From Viridothelium virens (taxonomy: Eukaryota; Ascomycota; Dothideomycetes; Trypetheliales; Trypetheliaceae): DNA of 64,000 bases. The stretch is taken from contig ML991797.1 of NCBI GenBank assembly GCA_010094025.1, positions 282,504 to 346,503 of the forward strand, written 5' to 3'. Position 1 is the stretch's first letter. Every line of letters starts with the position of its first letter. Made by a program: the position numbers and the translations under genes. Positions 12,265-22,876 of the stretch are shown here, piece by piece. The notes under the pieces were generated by a model that saw only the letters and a list, made by a program, of their open reading frames with translations, was not told where the DNA came from and did not search any database.

Positions 12265-15200
12265 ATGACAGACGAACAATCATCTCAACTCCTTCACCTT
12301 CCATCAACGCCACCTCTCGTCCGAGAGAAGCTCTCTGGCACCTCCCCTTCGCCGGGCCTCCTTTGCTTCGACAAATCTGGGCAACCCTTCATTGCGGACA
12401 CCGTGCCCATCCCCACCCCTCTGTCAGAAATGCACCGCTCTGATTCCCAGGGCGATAGCTCTGCCTCGGGCCTTCAAAGCAGTTCCGAGGAGAGTGACAA
12501 CGGTGGGCAGCCGATGGCTCCGTCTTACGATGGAACTACAAATGGAACTGGCGATACTTCGCAAGATAACTACTTGCCTGATCAGTCCACCAGTCCAATG
12601 GATGATATACCCCCCATGATGAACTCCCAGGACTATAGATGGACGACTGCAGGTCAACGATCAAGAGATGGGAGTAGCACATTGAACGGCAATTACGAAA
12701 TGCCTGCTCAGGTCGGGACGAATGCTCTGAACGGCGGCTGGCTCTCCCAGTCTCAGCGACCTAGTGGTCCTCTGCGCACACCATCGAGTACCTATACGCC
12801 TCAGAACGCAAGAAGACCATCTCAGTTTCCCCTGAATACTGCTCAACGCAATCGCGCCTCCTCCACGAATCGCATTCGACGGAATCCAAACGCAGACTAT
12901 CGTGCACAGGAAAGAGCATACGTGGAACGTATAAGACAGGATGCACCAGACATGAATGGTTTCTCAATAGAACCTGGAACGCCTAGCTTAGGACATACGA
13001 CTGACTCCGAGGCGGATGACGAATCACCTCTCACGGCAGACTATAATGAGGACGCCTACGATCAAGAAACGTTGCTGTACTATGGTAACGACGACATGCA
13101 GCCAACGTTAGAGGAGCTTAAGAAACCGGAAAATCGAGAAAGGTTAGAATGGCATTCAATGCTAGCAAACGTTCTCACTGGAGATGTCGTCAAGCAGGAA
13201 AAACAGAGATTGACAGGCAAGACGGGTCAAGATCGGGACAAATCAATGCAGACCGAAATTTGGATGGGCGTTCGAGCGAAAGTTTGTGGGCGAACAATCG
13301 CTGCCCAACGACGCATGATCGAAGACGGACGATCACGTGCAAAGTCCGTCATCGAATCTATCATTGCGTTTGAGATCAAGGGCGAAGCCGAGGTGGGAAA
13401 GGCTGCCGTGGAGCAAGTGCAGGATATTGTGCAAAAGATTGGAAAATGTGAAAGCTTGTATCCCACAAGATCCGCATTCGAAGAAGCACAGCCTAGAGCA
13501 GCAAGTCAAGCTTATACGGAAAGTTGTCAAGCTATCATCGCGTGGCACAACACAACACTCTTGATCAACACGCAGTTAGGGGTGCTTCAGGCATGGGCTG
13601 GGAACGAAGAGCTCGATTTTGCAAAGCCACGGAGGTTATCGGCGGCCGAGGGACACTTGACAGACGAATCTTCCTTCATTGACCGGATCCTGAAAGAAGA
13701 TGGATTGAAGTCGTTGCAAGGAGAGAACAGTCTGCTTGTTGGCGTTGACATGGTCATTAAGAAGGCAAAAGACACCCTCATCAGCAATGCTCCGGCCTTC
13801 GAGGAGAGACATCTACCAGCTTATCTTGACGAGCTTCTTACTCTCATCAACTTCCCTTCCCGTCTCATTCAAGAAATCATCAAAATGAGACTTGACCTTG
13901 CCAAGAATATCCGGGATCCGGCTCAGCAAAGTGTGATGATGGCAGAGCAAATGATTCCCCAATTTCAAATACTTCTAAAGCTTGCCGCACGAATCAAGAA
14001 GGATTATCTCATAATATCCCAGCCAGAACCGGGATGGGATTTACCACCGTGCATTGATGATAACTTTGACTTCGTCGTATTGGATGCCCTCAAGTTCTAT
14101 TTCAAGATGCTGAATTGGAAACTATCTGGAAACAAGAATACATTCAAGGAGGCTGAGATCATGGAGCAGGAATGGCACTTCTCGAATGAACTTGCAAGTC
14201 ATATGGAGGGAGGAGATGTAGAGGTCGCTGAACAATTCAGCTCTTTGACCTCGAAATCGCTTCTTCGACTTACCAGTCACTTTGAAAAGGAGCTTCAGCG
14301 CAGTCCCGAGGAGATTGCTGGCGCCGAAATGGACAAGCGTTACAAGCAAATCCTGGACTCCGTCCGCGTGCGCCAACGGAAACTCTTCCGTTTCACTCGC
14401 ATTCTCACCCAGCGCTACGAAAACTGTACAGAGTACAACATCAATATGCCTCAGGAAGACCTTTCCGAACTTATTCAAATGCTAAATTACACGAACCACA
14501 TTCTTGTCGAAACGCCGTCAAGCGACGCTTCCCTCATTTACATTATTGCATCTCCTACTCTGGAAAATCGGCCAAAGGACGTGCAGTCCCTACTTGGAAC
14601 ATGTTTTCATACTGACGCCAGTCCCGATGATCCCATCAATCCCTATGTTCTTATGCTTAGACCTGAGTCACCTATCTTTTGGGACGGAAAAAAAATGAAT
14701 ACAGGCAAACGTCTTGCCCCTCTTGACATCAAGACTGGCCGCCTCCGTCTGGTAGCAGACGGGTCGCAGCAACGTCTAGCCAACGCCAACCTTGCCTTCC
14801 AACAGTCTATAAACATGCACCTCTCTGTTCTCATCGAACAACGTGCTAACCTCCCAAGGGTCAATGCTGAGCTCCAGCGTATCAAGAAGACTGCATATAA
14901 GCTCTCAAATACGATCATGGACAGTGTTGATTTGATCCGGAAGCAGACCGTAGGACTTGAATGTCAGGAACTCATTCAGACATGCTTTGCTTTCGCCACA
15001 GAATTTGGACAGCGTTCCGTACTTTACATGGATTACAATCGCCGTGCGCTGAACAACATGCGACTTACACGCCTCGCTCTTGACTGGGTCAGCTTCATCT
15101 GCGACGACTGTGTTGCAAGTGATCGCAAGACATTCCGATGGGCAGTGATCGCATTAGAATTTGCGATGTTGATGACTAGGGGTCAAAACATCCTCAGCAT

Positions 15201-16592
15201 CGGAGATAATGAATACAATCATCTACGGGAGAAGGTTGCGGGGTGCATGTCCCTATTAATCTCCCACTTCGACATCATGGGTGCGCGAAGCACTCTGGCC
15301 GCGCAAATGGAAAAGCAAAGACTCGAACAGCTTCACGGAAAATTCAAACAGCTCGACGTTTCACGACTCAAAGACGACGAAGAATCATCGCGCCTCGTAC
15401 GCGAGCAATGGGTTGACCAACTTGCTGAGATTGAGCGTCGTCGCAGGGAACGCGAAGCCGAGCGTCAACATCTCGGCCGCGTACTTGAAGACTCCAATGA
15501 AGCTGATCGAGCATTGACTTATCTGTCTTCGAGCGCGACCAATGTCACTGTTCGCTGGCAGCAAGGTCAATACGTTGGTGGCGGCACCTTCGGCTCTGTC
15601 TACGCTTGTCTCAATCTCGATACTGGACACTTGATGGCAGTGAAGGAGATTCGACTTCAGGATCCGCAACTCATCCCTACTATTGTGTCTCAGATCCGCG
15701 ATGAGATGAGCGTTCTGCAGGTGCTAGATCATCCCAATATCGTTAGCTACCATGGCATTGAGCCGCATAGGGACAAGGTCTACATCTTTATGGAGTACTG
15801 CTCCGGAGGTAGCTTGGCGGGACTACTAGAACATGGACGCATCGAGGATGAGACGGTGATTATGGTCTACGCTTTGCAAATGCTCGAAGGCTTGGCATAT
15901 TTACACGAGGCTGGTGTCGTCCATCGAGACATCAAGCCGGAAAGTAAGTCGTCCTACCCTTCCCCTCCTCCCCGTCTTCTCTCAAACCATCACTCTAACC
16001 ATCCGTTCCTGCACCAGACATCCTCCTCGACCACAACGGCGTCATCAAATACGTCGACTTCGGCGCCGCCAAAGTCATCGCCCGCCAAGGCAAGACCCTC
16101 GCCCACGGCGAAAACGCCGCTTCCAACCAAGGCCGGCAAAAATCCATGACCGGCACGCCCATGTACATGTCGCCCGAAGTCATCAAGGGCGAGACGACGA
16201 CCGCGCGCCACGGCGCCGTCGACATCTGGTCCCTCGGCTGCGTCATCCTCGAGATGGCGACCGGCCGCCGGCCCTGGGCGTCCCTGGACAACGAGTGGGC
16301 CATCATGTACAACATCGCGCAGGGGAATCCGCCGCAGCTGCCCAGTCGCGACCAGCTGAGCGCCGAGGGCATTGCGTTTCTGAAGAAGTGCTTTGAGCGC
16401 GATCCGGCGAAGCGGGCGACTGCGCCGGAGCTGTTGGGCGATGAGTGGATTATGGGACTGAGGCGGCAGATGGCGCTTGAGCCCGGCACGCCGATGACGC
16501 CGAGCGAGAGCGGGGGAAGTGGGAGTGGGAGTGGGAGTACGGGGTGGAGTCGGCAGGGGAGTATGTATGGGCAGGCGGCGGGGGCGATGTGA
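12265..16592 (+). CDS. MAP kinase kinase kinase of the Ssk2/Ssk22 (Wis4) type
   Basis: Serine/threonine MAPKKK expected to act in the HOG/stress MAPK cascade upstream of a Pbs2-type kinase. The start is the ATG at 12265; the frame is open further upstream but only from a GTG. Exons 12265-15943 and 16018-16592 give 1417 aa. A low-complexity N-terminal third is followed by a long helical regulatory region. The C-terminal kinase domain (from ~1095) has the glycine loop GGGTFGSVYA, MAVKEIRL with the ATP-anchoring Lys, HRDIKPEN across the intron, DFGAAK, the activation-segment GTPMYMSPEV and DIWSLGC. The extended regulatory region before a C-terminal kinase fits Ssk2 rather than Ste11 or Bck1. It is a conserved signalling gene and probably not part of the neighbouring pathways. 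The last ~580 bases are much more GC-rich than the rest. Confidence 0.93.
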
Positions 16593-17077
16593 GGAGGTGG
16601 GTATGTGAATGGGTGGAAGTTGGAGATGCTTACTTTTTCTCGGATACCCAACGTTCGCTTGTATAATTTCTTCTCTTTGTATGGGCTTATGCTCTACCGC
16701 TTCTACGCGCTAAGACATATACGCATGGGACATGAGGGCATAAGCAAGGTGTTAAGGGACGCATGCTCTTGTGCGGCTAGGAGAGTTTGATGGGCGCTAG
16801 AGCAATCCGAGTGTCCGAGCTCTTGGAATTTAGATATACGGCGAAGCATACTTCAGAACCTAAACGTACGTGTGCAAGATCATACCAGCTTCACATTTTG
16901 TAAAAATTTGACTAAGGAAAAATTCTCCAATAGTTTCCATCTATTGCTAGTGCCGTCACAAGACGCCGAACCATATCAGGGCATTTGGAGATGGCAGACA
17001 TCAATAGACAACAGAGGCGTAGAGCCAGGAGTGAGGGAAAGCCAAAGAAATCACAGCTACCTCACTGATTTAGTGAT

Positions 17078-18379
17078 TTACCTTCCAATGATACGCAGAT
17101 AGTGAGGGTTGGCCTTCTTTCCCAGATAGGAAGGGCTGACCTTCTTCCCCAGCTGCACATAGCGAGACTTGTGTGTTCTCGGATTTCCTCTTGCATGGGA
17201 ATTCAAAGCATCAGACTGCCGATTACTGACAGTTTTTCTGGAACGCTTGACAGATCGGGGTTTCCAGAGAATAAAATCATCGTCAATGTCAATGTCATCC
17301 ATATCAGGACTCTTTTCCTCCTCAGGGTAGTACTGTTTGTACTCGTCGGAGTCTTCGGAGTCGTAGAACTCGGGCTCCTCCGTCTTCGCACAAATCTGCT
17401 GCCCTGTGGCTAGGTCACGGATTTTGTCTGCAGCGAGGCTACGGAAGAAATTGAGCCGCTCGTCCATATCTCTCCTCCTACGTTGTTGCCGAGTCTCTCT
17501 GCTCTCGGCTAACTCAGTACCAGGGTTCGGAATCGCTCCGCTGACTTGGAAAGCCCAGGACCCTCCTTGGCTAAACGGCGCGCTAGTACCAGGGAAAGCT
17601 TGGATGTGCGCGGGTGTAGGTGTTGACCACGAAGATGGTGGAAAGTCAGAAGTTGCGGAATTGCCCGAATCGCCCACAGTGTCAAACAAGTCGAAGAAAG
17701 CGCTATAAGCTGAATCAGAGTAAGCAGAGTTATGCCGAGAGTTTCCATTTCCCTTCAACTCGCTCCTGTAGAGAGCGGAGTCAACAACATCGGAGACTTC
17801 CCACTCCTCTATATCGAAGCTAGGATGATCCATCAGCGCAAAGATGCCATCTTCCATACGCTCCAAGGTCGCGTCAAGGCTTTCCCAATGCTCTGCAACA
17901 AACATTCTCGCTTCCGGCTCTTCCATCATCCAGTTCGAATTGTCATGATAGCGATAGCTCATTTGGACGGCAATGTCGTGGATAGTATAAGGTCTCAGCA
18001 CCTTCTTCCCGTTATGGTCGCCCCGAGACTCTGTGAAGTCGAAGTATTGGCTGTACTGCGGCCAGATTTCTGCAAAAGCCAAGCTTCTAACCTCCTTCAT
18101 AGCTTCCGCTATTGCTACAAGTGCTTCGTATTGGCGCTCGCGGATCAGAAGCTCCAAAATACCGATGGTTCCGTTCTCCACATGCATTGAAGGCTCATCA
18201 TCGACAGTCGACTTGCGGAACCAGACGAGCTCTGTCTGGGGCATTGTTGCTTGAATTGTGTCTATAGCCTTCTGAAGGTCACCGATTTCGATGTTCGCAC
18301 TTCTCAGGTGGCTTCGTGCCAAGCGGCAGAGAGACGTAAATCTTTCAGCCTTCAGGAAATACTTGTGAGCAGACATCAT
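17078..18379 (-). CDS. Hypothetical acidic/basic-tailed protein
   Basis: Not recognised. The frame is open from 18604, but that start would be TTG. The first ATGs are 18379 and 18376, giving about 433 aa beginning MMSAHKYFLK; an unseen 5' exon is possible. The N-terminal half is helix-rich and mostly hydrophilic. A Ser/Asn/Pro-rich middle follows, then an arginine run (RQQRRRRDMDERL), a strongly acidic stretch with many Asp/Glu around EEKSPDMDDIDIDDD, and a basic Lys/Arg-rich C terminus. An alternation of acidic and basic tails suggests a nuclear or nucleic-acid-associated protein, but that is inference. It is tail-to-tail with the MAPKKK, separated by about 490 bp in which no gene is seen. 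Confidence 0.6.
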   Translation of the reverse strand: MMSAHKYFLKAERFTSLCRLARSHLRSANIEIGDLQKAIDTIQATMPQTELVWFRKSTVDDEPSMHVENGTIGILELLIRERQYEALVAIAEAMKEVRSLAFAEIWPQYSQYFDFTESRGDHNGKKVLRPYTIHDIAVQMSYRYHDNSNWMMEEPEARMFVAEHWESLDATLERMEDGIFALMDHPSFDIEEWEVSDVVDSALYRSELKGNGNSRHNSAYSDSAYSAFFDLFDTVGDSGNSATSDFPPSSWSTPTPAHIQAFPGTSAPFSQGGSWAFQVSGAIPNPGTELAESRETRQQRRRRDMDERLNFFRSLAADKIRDLATGQQICAKTEEPEFYDSEDSDEYKQYYPEEEKSPDMDDIDIDDDFILWKPRSVKRSRKTVSNRQSDALNSHARGNPRTHKSRYVQLGKKVSPSYLGKKANPHYLRIIGR

Positions 18380-20897
18380 GTTAGTGGTCAATAGGTGTCC
18401 TCGAATTATTGATAATATGAGAAGTACTTCTTCACGAAAACCCTGCGTGTACTGAATTACTCTCCGCAAGAGTCTGTCTGGACGATCTCCAATTGCACAC
18501 TCACGACGGCATATATATACATATAGATAAATCTTATCGGCAATCACATATGCGTATGAAGACAGGAGATTGTGTTTGAGCAATATGGTTTGCAAATCAG
18601 TCAAAGAAAGTTTGGGGCAAAAGAGACAATGAACATGAAGGAAGCTAACTAGAAGCCGTGAGATAGGATTGCTCTCAATTCATCAATCCACACTATTCTT
18701 GATGATAATAGCCATTACTCTTGCCAAACCAGGAGATTGACCTTTGAAGACAATGTATTCAGTTGGCAATAAGTGAGTCGAAGAGTGGTAAACGCCTCCT
18801 GATCTTCGTGAAGTTTCCTAGAATTTTGTACCGACCCAGAGAAGTCTTGCTGAGGTTTGTAGCCAATTTTCTTGTGTCAATTGTTGTATCTTGAATGACC
18901 GAGAAGTAAACGCAATACAAACTGGAAAAGAGACTGAGTATGGTTTCCATGTTTACATGATTAATTAAAGCCTCAAATGAAGGAACTTTGCAGACGGGTA
19001 TCTAATATGTCATGCACGTGGCACGCCTTGAAATCTAGGTTTCCTGGGCTTCGTAATAGCAAAAGTGAAAGGGACGAAAGTAGTGGAAAGCCATAATTGA
19101 TTTGACTCTAGCAATAGTTGTGCTACCCAGCTGGTTATTTCTAGGAAAACAGAGACCTTAGACAGCGATCAGCCATCCTCGGTTTCTTTGAAACAACTTA
19201 TAAATCGGCAACTGTCCAATTTATGCCTTTATGAATGTTCAAACGACATAAAAATCCCTCCTGATAAGATTTCCATGGACTATGCGAGGCGCCGAGGCCT
19301 TTTTGTTGACCCCTTGATCTCAACTGTCTTAATTTCCCCTTTCAACGGTCGAAGCATGTAAACTGGTTTAGCTTGCTGAACTTCAGGCTCTTCTGGCAGG
19401 ACATCATAGTGCTTTGTCGTGGATATTCGGCTTTTCTGCAGTTGAGTGTTCACGCGATTCTTGAGGTTAATCTTTTTGGATAGATACGTGACGCCAAAGA
19501 AAGCAATGGTGGGCATTCTTACACAATAAAGTACGCGACTCGGGTCAGATAGACTTTTCGGAATCGCAATAGCAATAGAAGGTAAACTCTTTTCTTCGGT
19601 AGATGTTTCGTAAAGCAATTATGAAGGAGGAGACCCTGAAGAGCAATAAAGCTCGATTTTATTCACAGCTCGCCATGAACACGGATGGAAAAAGATTTCC
19701 TCTACAGGACAAAGACAAACCAGCACTAAGCTTAATGCAAAACATGTCTCTATTTAACTGGTCTGATCGTCATCTCAAGTCTGGGATCGCTTTGAACAAA
19801 GTGTCACTAGCCTGGAAGACATCCTTTGTACCTAACTTTCGTCTTCTCCCACATAAAGCCACTCTCTGTCGCGTAATCTCGCAAGAACAAAGACGATTTG
19901 AGAAGACCTAACGGAATTGCTTCTCTGCGCATCAACTAATGTCTCCGCAAGCCAGGCTGTTGGGCTAGTACTGTGGTTCGCTATCTTGAACTGGATGTTT
20001 TTGAAAGCATCTGACATTTCTTCTTGCTGCCACCGCTAGCGCGAAACTGTAAGAATGACTTGGACTAAGCCGTATGTACACGTTTACTTGCTGATTCCCA
20101 CCTGCAGGAAGGTAAAAGATTCGTAGATTTTCAAAAGGGAAACGAAGGTAAGGGATCGCTGGTGAGTCCATCATTCTTAATGCGATCAATAGGTGCGATG
20201 GATAGATGAGGTGCGATCCTGGTATGAATGGGGGCCAAAATATTTCACTGGGATTCTGCGTGAGCTATATCTGATGATGGCAAGCAAATTTCGCTAGGGG
20301 AACCTAGCTGTGGTGCATGCACGTTCTGATTTACATTCCCATGTCTTCCTCGTTTGCCTCTGCAGGATGCCTTCAGCTGGAGGCGGATGATGAACAGAGG
20401 ACCTTTTGCTTATTATGGAAGATGAAATGCAGAGGATGAATCTGTGCAGCATCCACTGACTCGGTCTGATAGAAACTTGTGACTAGCCAAATATGAGTTG
20501 CAGGGTGCTTCAAAGTCGGCAGACACTCACGGCTCTAGCAAATTCGTCCGAGTGTCGGATGGTTTTTTCTCAATCTAGCGGATATACCTAACGCTTAGGC
20601 AAAGTAGGCCGACGAGGAACAAAAGTAGTCCATGCTCGATAGGCGTTTCAATGAATCTGGCTACTTGAGGCTTGACAGGTAGAGAAAAACTCTGTATAAT
20701 CGGCAGATAATAATCTTTGCCAATATCTTAAAGGCTCCTAGGCCATGAATAAGTGAGTGCTCTGAGCTACTAATGGCTGAAATGGTGAGACTTCTCCTTA
20801 ATTCAGAGGCAGTCAATCCTTCATTCTCTTACAGAGCCGGGGATGCAGGCCTTCCAGTTTCACTGTCAGCTCAATATTCAGACAGGCGCAAATGGGT
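18380..20897. other. Intergenic region with only weak open frames
   Basis: About 2.5 kb without a supported gene. The open frame continuing upstream of 18379 lacks an ATG. A minus-strand frame at 19280-19618 (112 codons, starting with TTG; from its first ATG about 80 codons with a basic C terminus) and a plus-strand frame at 19603-19911 (ATG start, 102 codons) are the longest others. Neither shows a motif or intron pattern. No terminal inverted repeats or transposase fragments were seen. Confidence 0.4.
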
Positions 20898-22415
20898 TCA
20901 CTTGCGCATGACAAACAGGTCAACAAGATCATGAACAGCAATGTCGTCATCCTCAATTGCTTCAAGAGCAGCTCGAACGTGAAACTCTTCAAACATCGAA
21001 CTCATATGCCTTTTAAATTTAGAGATGACTTCCGCCTCTGTCTCCGCACTCAATGGGTGGCCGGCAATATGGTGTACAACGATCTCGTCAAGTACTTTCC
21101 CATTTTTCAAAGTTACAGTGAGGCCATTCGTCATTTGGCGCTTGCTGGGGTCGTTATATTCAAGGGTGAAGGACTCATCTTCACTCAGGACTATTTTGGA
21201 GCATAGCTCGCTGACGTCAGTATCAGAAGCCCACGGAGAATCATCTTTGTAGTCCTCAGGAGTTATGATAGAGCCCTTGAGCAGAGCAACCGCAACAAGA
21301 TACTGCATACAGTGGTCTCTATCGGCATAATTATTGAGCGGCCCGGATTTGTCGATAATTGTCTTCGCTGCAGAGTGAGTACGAATATCGATCCGAGCAA
21401 TGTCCTTTCTCGGATTGATTCCGGAATCAGCAAAGATCCTACACAGCTGCAGCGCCGCGTATATTGCTGTGATACCATGCGCCTCGGCGGCCACGATTTT
21501 GAAATAGACATTCTCAATCACCCAGGTGCCGAAAGGCTGGGGTAAACTGAATTCGCTTCCGCGGAACGTCGTCGCGTAGAATCCCCATTTTGGAGCAGTC
21601 AGCACGGACGGTGCCCCTGGCTGGCCGGCCCGAGTGAGCAAGGCAAGGTGAACGGCACGCATACAGGCATCACCCGCGGCCCAGCCTTTACGGGGGCTTG
21701 TATTAGGTGCTTGGCGGTAGGTTCGGAGAGGGTTCCCATCTTGCCACACTTGTGAGACTGCGGCTAGGGTTTGGGCGTAATCCAAGCCCATGAGCCAGGA
21801 GACCACCGCAGTAGACGCAAGTTTGACCAGGATAACATGATCAAGACCGACTTTGTTGAAAGAATTTCGGATCTGAAAACAACCCTGAATCTCGTATGCC
21901 TTGATCTGCGCTGTAAGCAGGATGCGAAGCGTGTATGGTGGCGTTGTTGAAGGTTCTATCCCTGTCTTTGACGACAAATCGGAAAGCCTCGGCCTTTGAG
22001 GGATGCCTTTGCGGCTGAGCCAGTCCATGACTGAAATTATGGCCCCAAGATTGTCTGACGGATGACCCCACTCCGCCCCTATGAATGCGTCATTGTGGTC
22101 GAGGTAGCGAATTAGCAGCCCGTTATCGAAAGCTGCTTTGGTAGGATCAAGCTCGAAATTGGAGCCTAGGACTCGAGCTCCGTTGGGGACGGTTGTTCCT
22201 TCAACGACAGGACCAATCATTTTCCTGCAGTCCTCATTTGATGCTGCGGTTGCTACTGCACATCCGAGTGCATCGAGAAGTGCTAGTTTCGCCCGTTTCC
22301 ATGCTTTTTCGTTATCGATTTTGTAGTGGAAGACATAATCGACTATTTGTTGGAGCACTTTATCGTACTTCTGCGATACATGATTTTCTTCTGGAGAGGG
22401 AGTTTCCATGACCAT
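20898..22415 (-). CDS. 2-methylcitrate dehydratase-like protein (PrpD/MmgE family)
   Basis: Member of the family that dehydrates 2-methylcitrate or decarboxylates cis-aconitate; in fungal alkylcitrate and maleidride pathways homologues dehydrate an alkylcitrate. The uninterrupted frame is open from an ATG at 22493 (531 aa). A TATA-like catataag at 22506-22513 lies only 13-20 bases above it, so the ATG at 22415 (505 aa, MVMETPSPEE) is preferred. Family signatures: AKLALLDALGCA, LIRYLDHNDAF followed by GHPSDNLGAI, NSFNKVGLDH, NTSPRKGWAAGDA, KWGFYATTFRG and PFGTWVIENVYFKI. Differences from the methylcitrate dehydratase consensus as remembered: NDAF instead of NDTW, KAYEIQG instead of KAHEIQG, and AAEAHGITA instead of PAEFHAQTA. 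These suggest a specialised substrate. No targeting signal is seen at either end. It shares a promoter region with the citrate synthase-like gene. Confidence 0.88.
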   Translation of the reverse strand: MVMETPSPEENHVSQKYDKVLQQIVDYVFHYKIDNEKAWKRAKLALLDALGCAVATAASNEDCRKMIGPVVEGTTVPNGARVLGSNFELDPTKAAFDNGLLIRYLDHNDAFIGAEWGHPSDNLGAIISVMDWLSRKGIPQRPRLSDLSSKTGIEPSTTPPYTLRILLTAQIKAYEIQGCFQIRNSFNKVGLDHVILVKLASTAVVSWLMGLDYAQTLAAVSQVWQDGNPLRTYRQAPNTSPRKGWAAGDACMRAVHLALLTRAGQPGAPSVLTAPKWGFYATTFRGSEFSLPQPFGTWVIENVYFKIVAAEAHGITAIYAALQLCRIFADSGINPRKDIARIDIRTHSAAKTIIDKSGPLNNYADRDHCMQYLVAVALLKGSIITPEDYKDDSPWASDTDVSELCSKIVLSEDESFTLEYNDPSKRQMTNGLTVTLKNGKVLDEIVVHHIAGHPLSAETEAEVISKFKRHMSSMFEEFHVRAALEAIEDDDIAVHDLVDLFVMRK

Positions 22416-22876
22416 ACTGTCTGACGAGAACGGTGTAGGTGGAATTGGCAATAACACCGGTTGTGAACATATCAAAGATGAATGACAATGCAATGGAAAG
22501 CATTCTTATATGTTTAGAAGAAGAATCTTGGTCTCGGGTCTGCGCGATGTATCACTACTAGCCCCATAACGCATGCAAACCTAGGTTGCTCACGCGTGAT
22601 ACTGTTGCCTGGGCTCGTTCAATTACTTGCGGTAATTGGAGTACTTGGCACATCTGGTTCTTCGGCCCCCACCATATCACAGTACATGAGAGATGCAGAC
22701 TTGTGTACCTCCCTTCGTCTATACTCACGATCCACAGCCGAATTCCATCCCGAGTATGCCCTGCTTAGCATTGTCTCAGCCTCGTGGAGAGACCTGCATG
22801 CCACATAAGTCCAATCAATCCTTGACTCTATAAGCAGAGTCCAATACATAGACTTATTTCGTCATTCACGATCAAC
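22416..22876. promoter_or_regulatory. Shared divergent promoter of the PrpD-like and citrate synthase-like genes
   Basis: A 461 bp interval between two divergent, pathway-related genes. On the citrate synthase side there is a ccaatcaat box at 22811 and a TATA-like tataag at 22828-22833, about 45 bp upstream of the ATG. On the PrpD side a catataag lies at 22506-22513 on the minus strand, about 90 bp upstream of the preferred ATG. Such an arrangement allows co-regulation, which is inference. Confidence 0.5.

Noticed and set aside
19280-19911. Overlapping open frames on both strands as possible small genes
   Set aside because: One begins with TTG, neither has a motif or supporting splice signals, and they overlap each other's ends.
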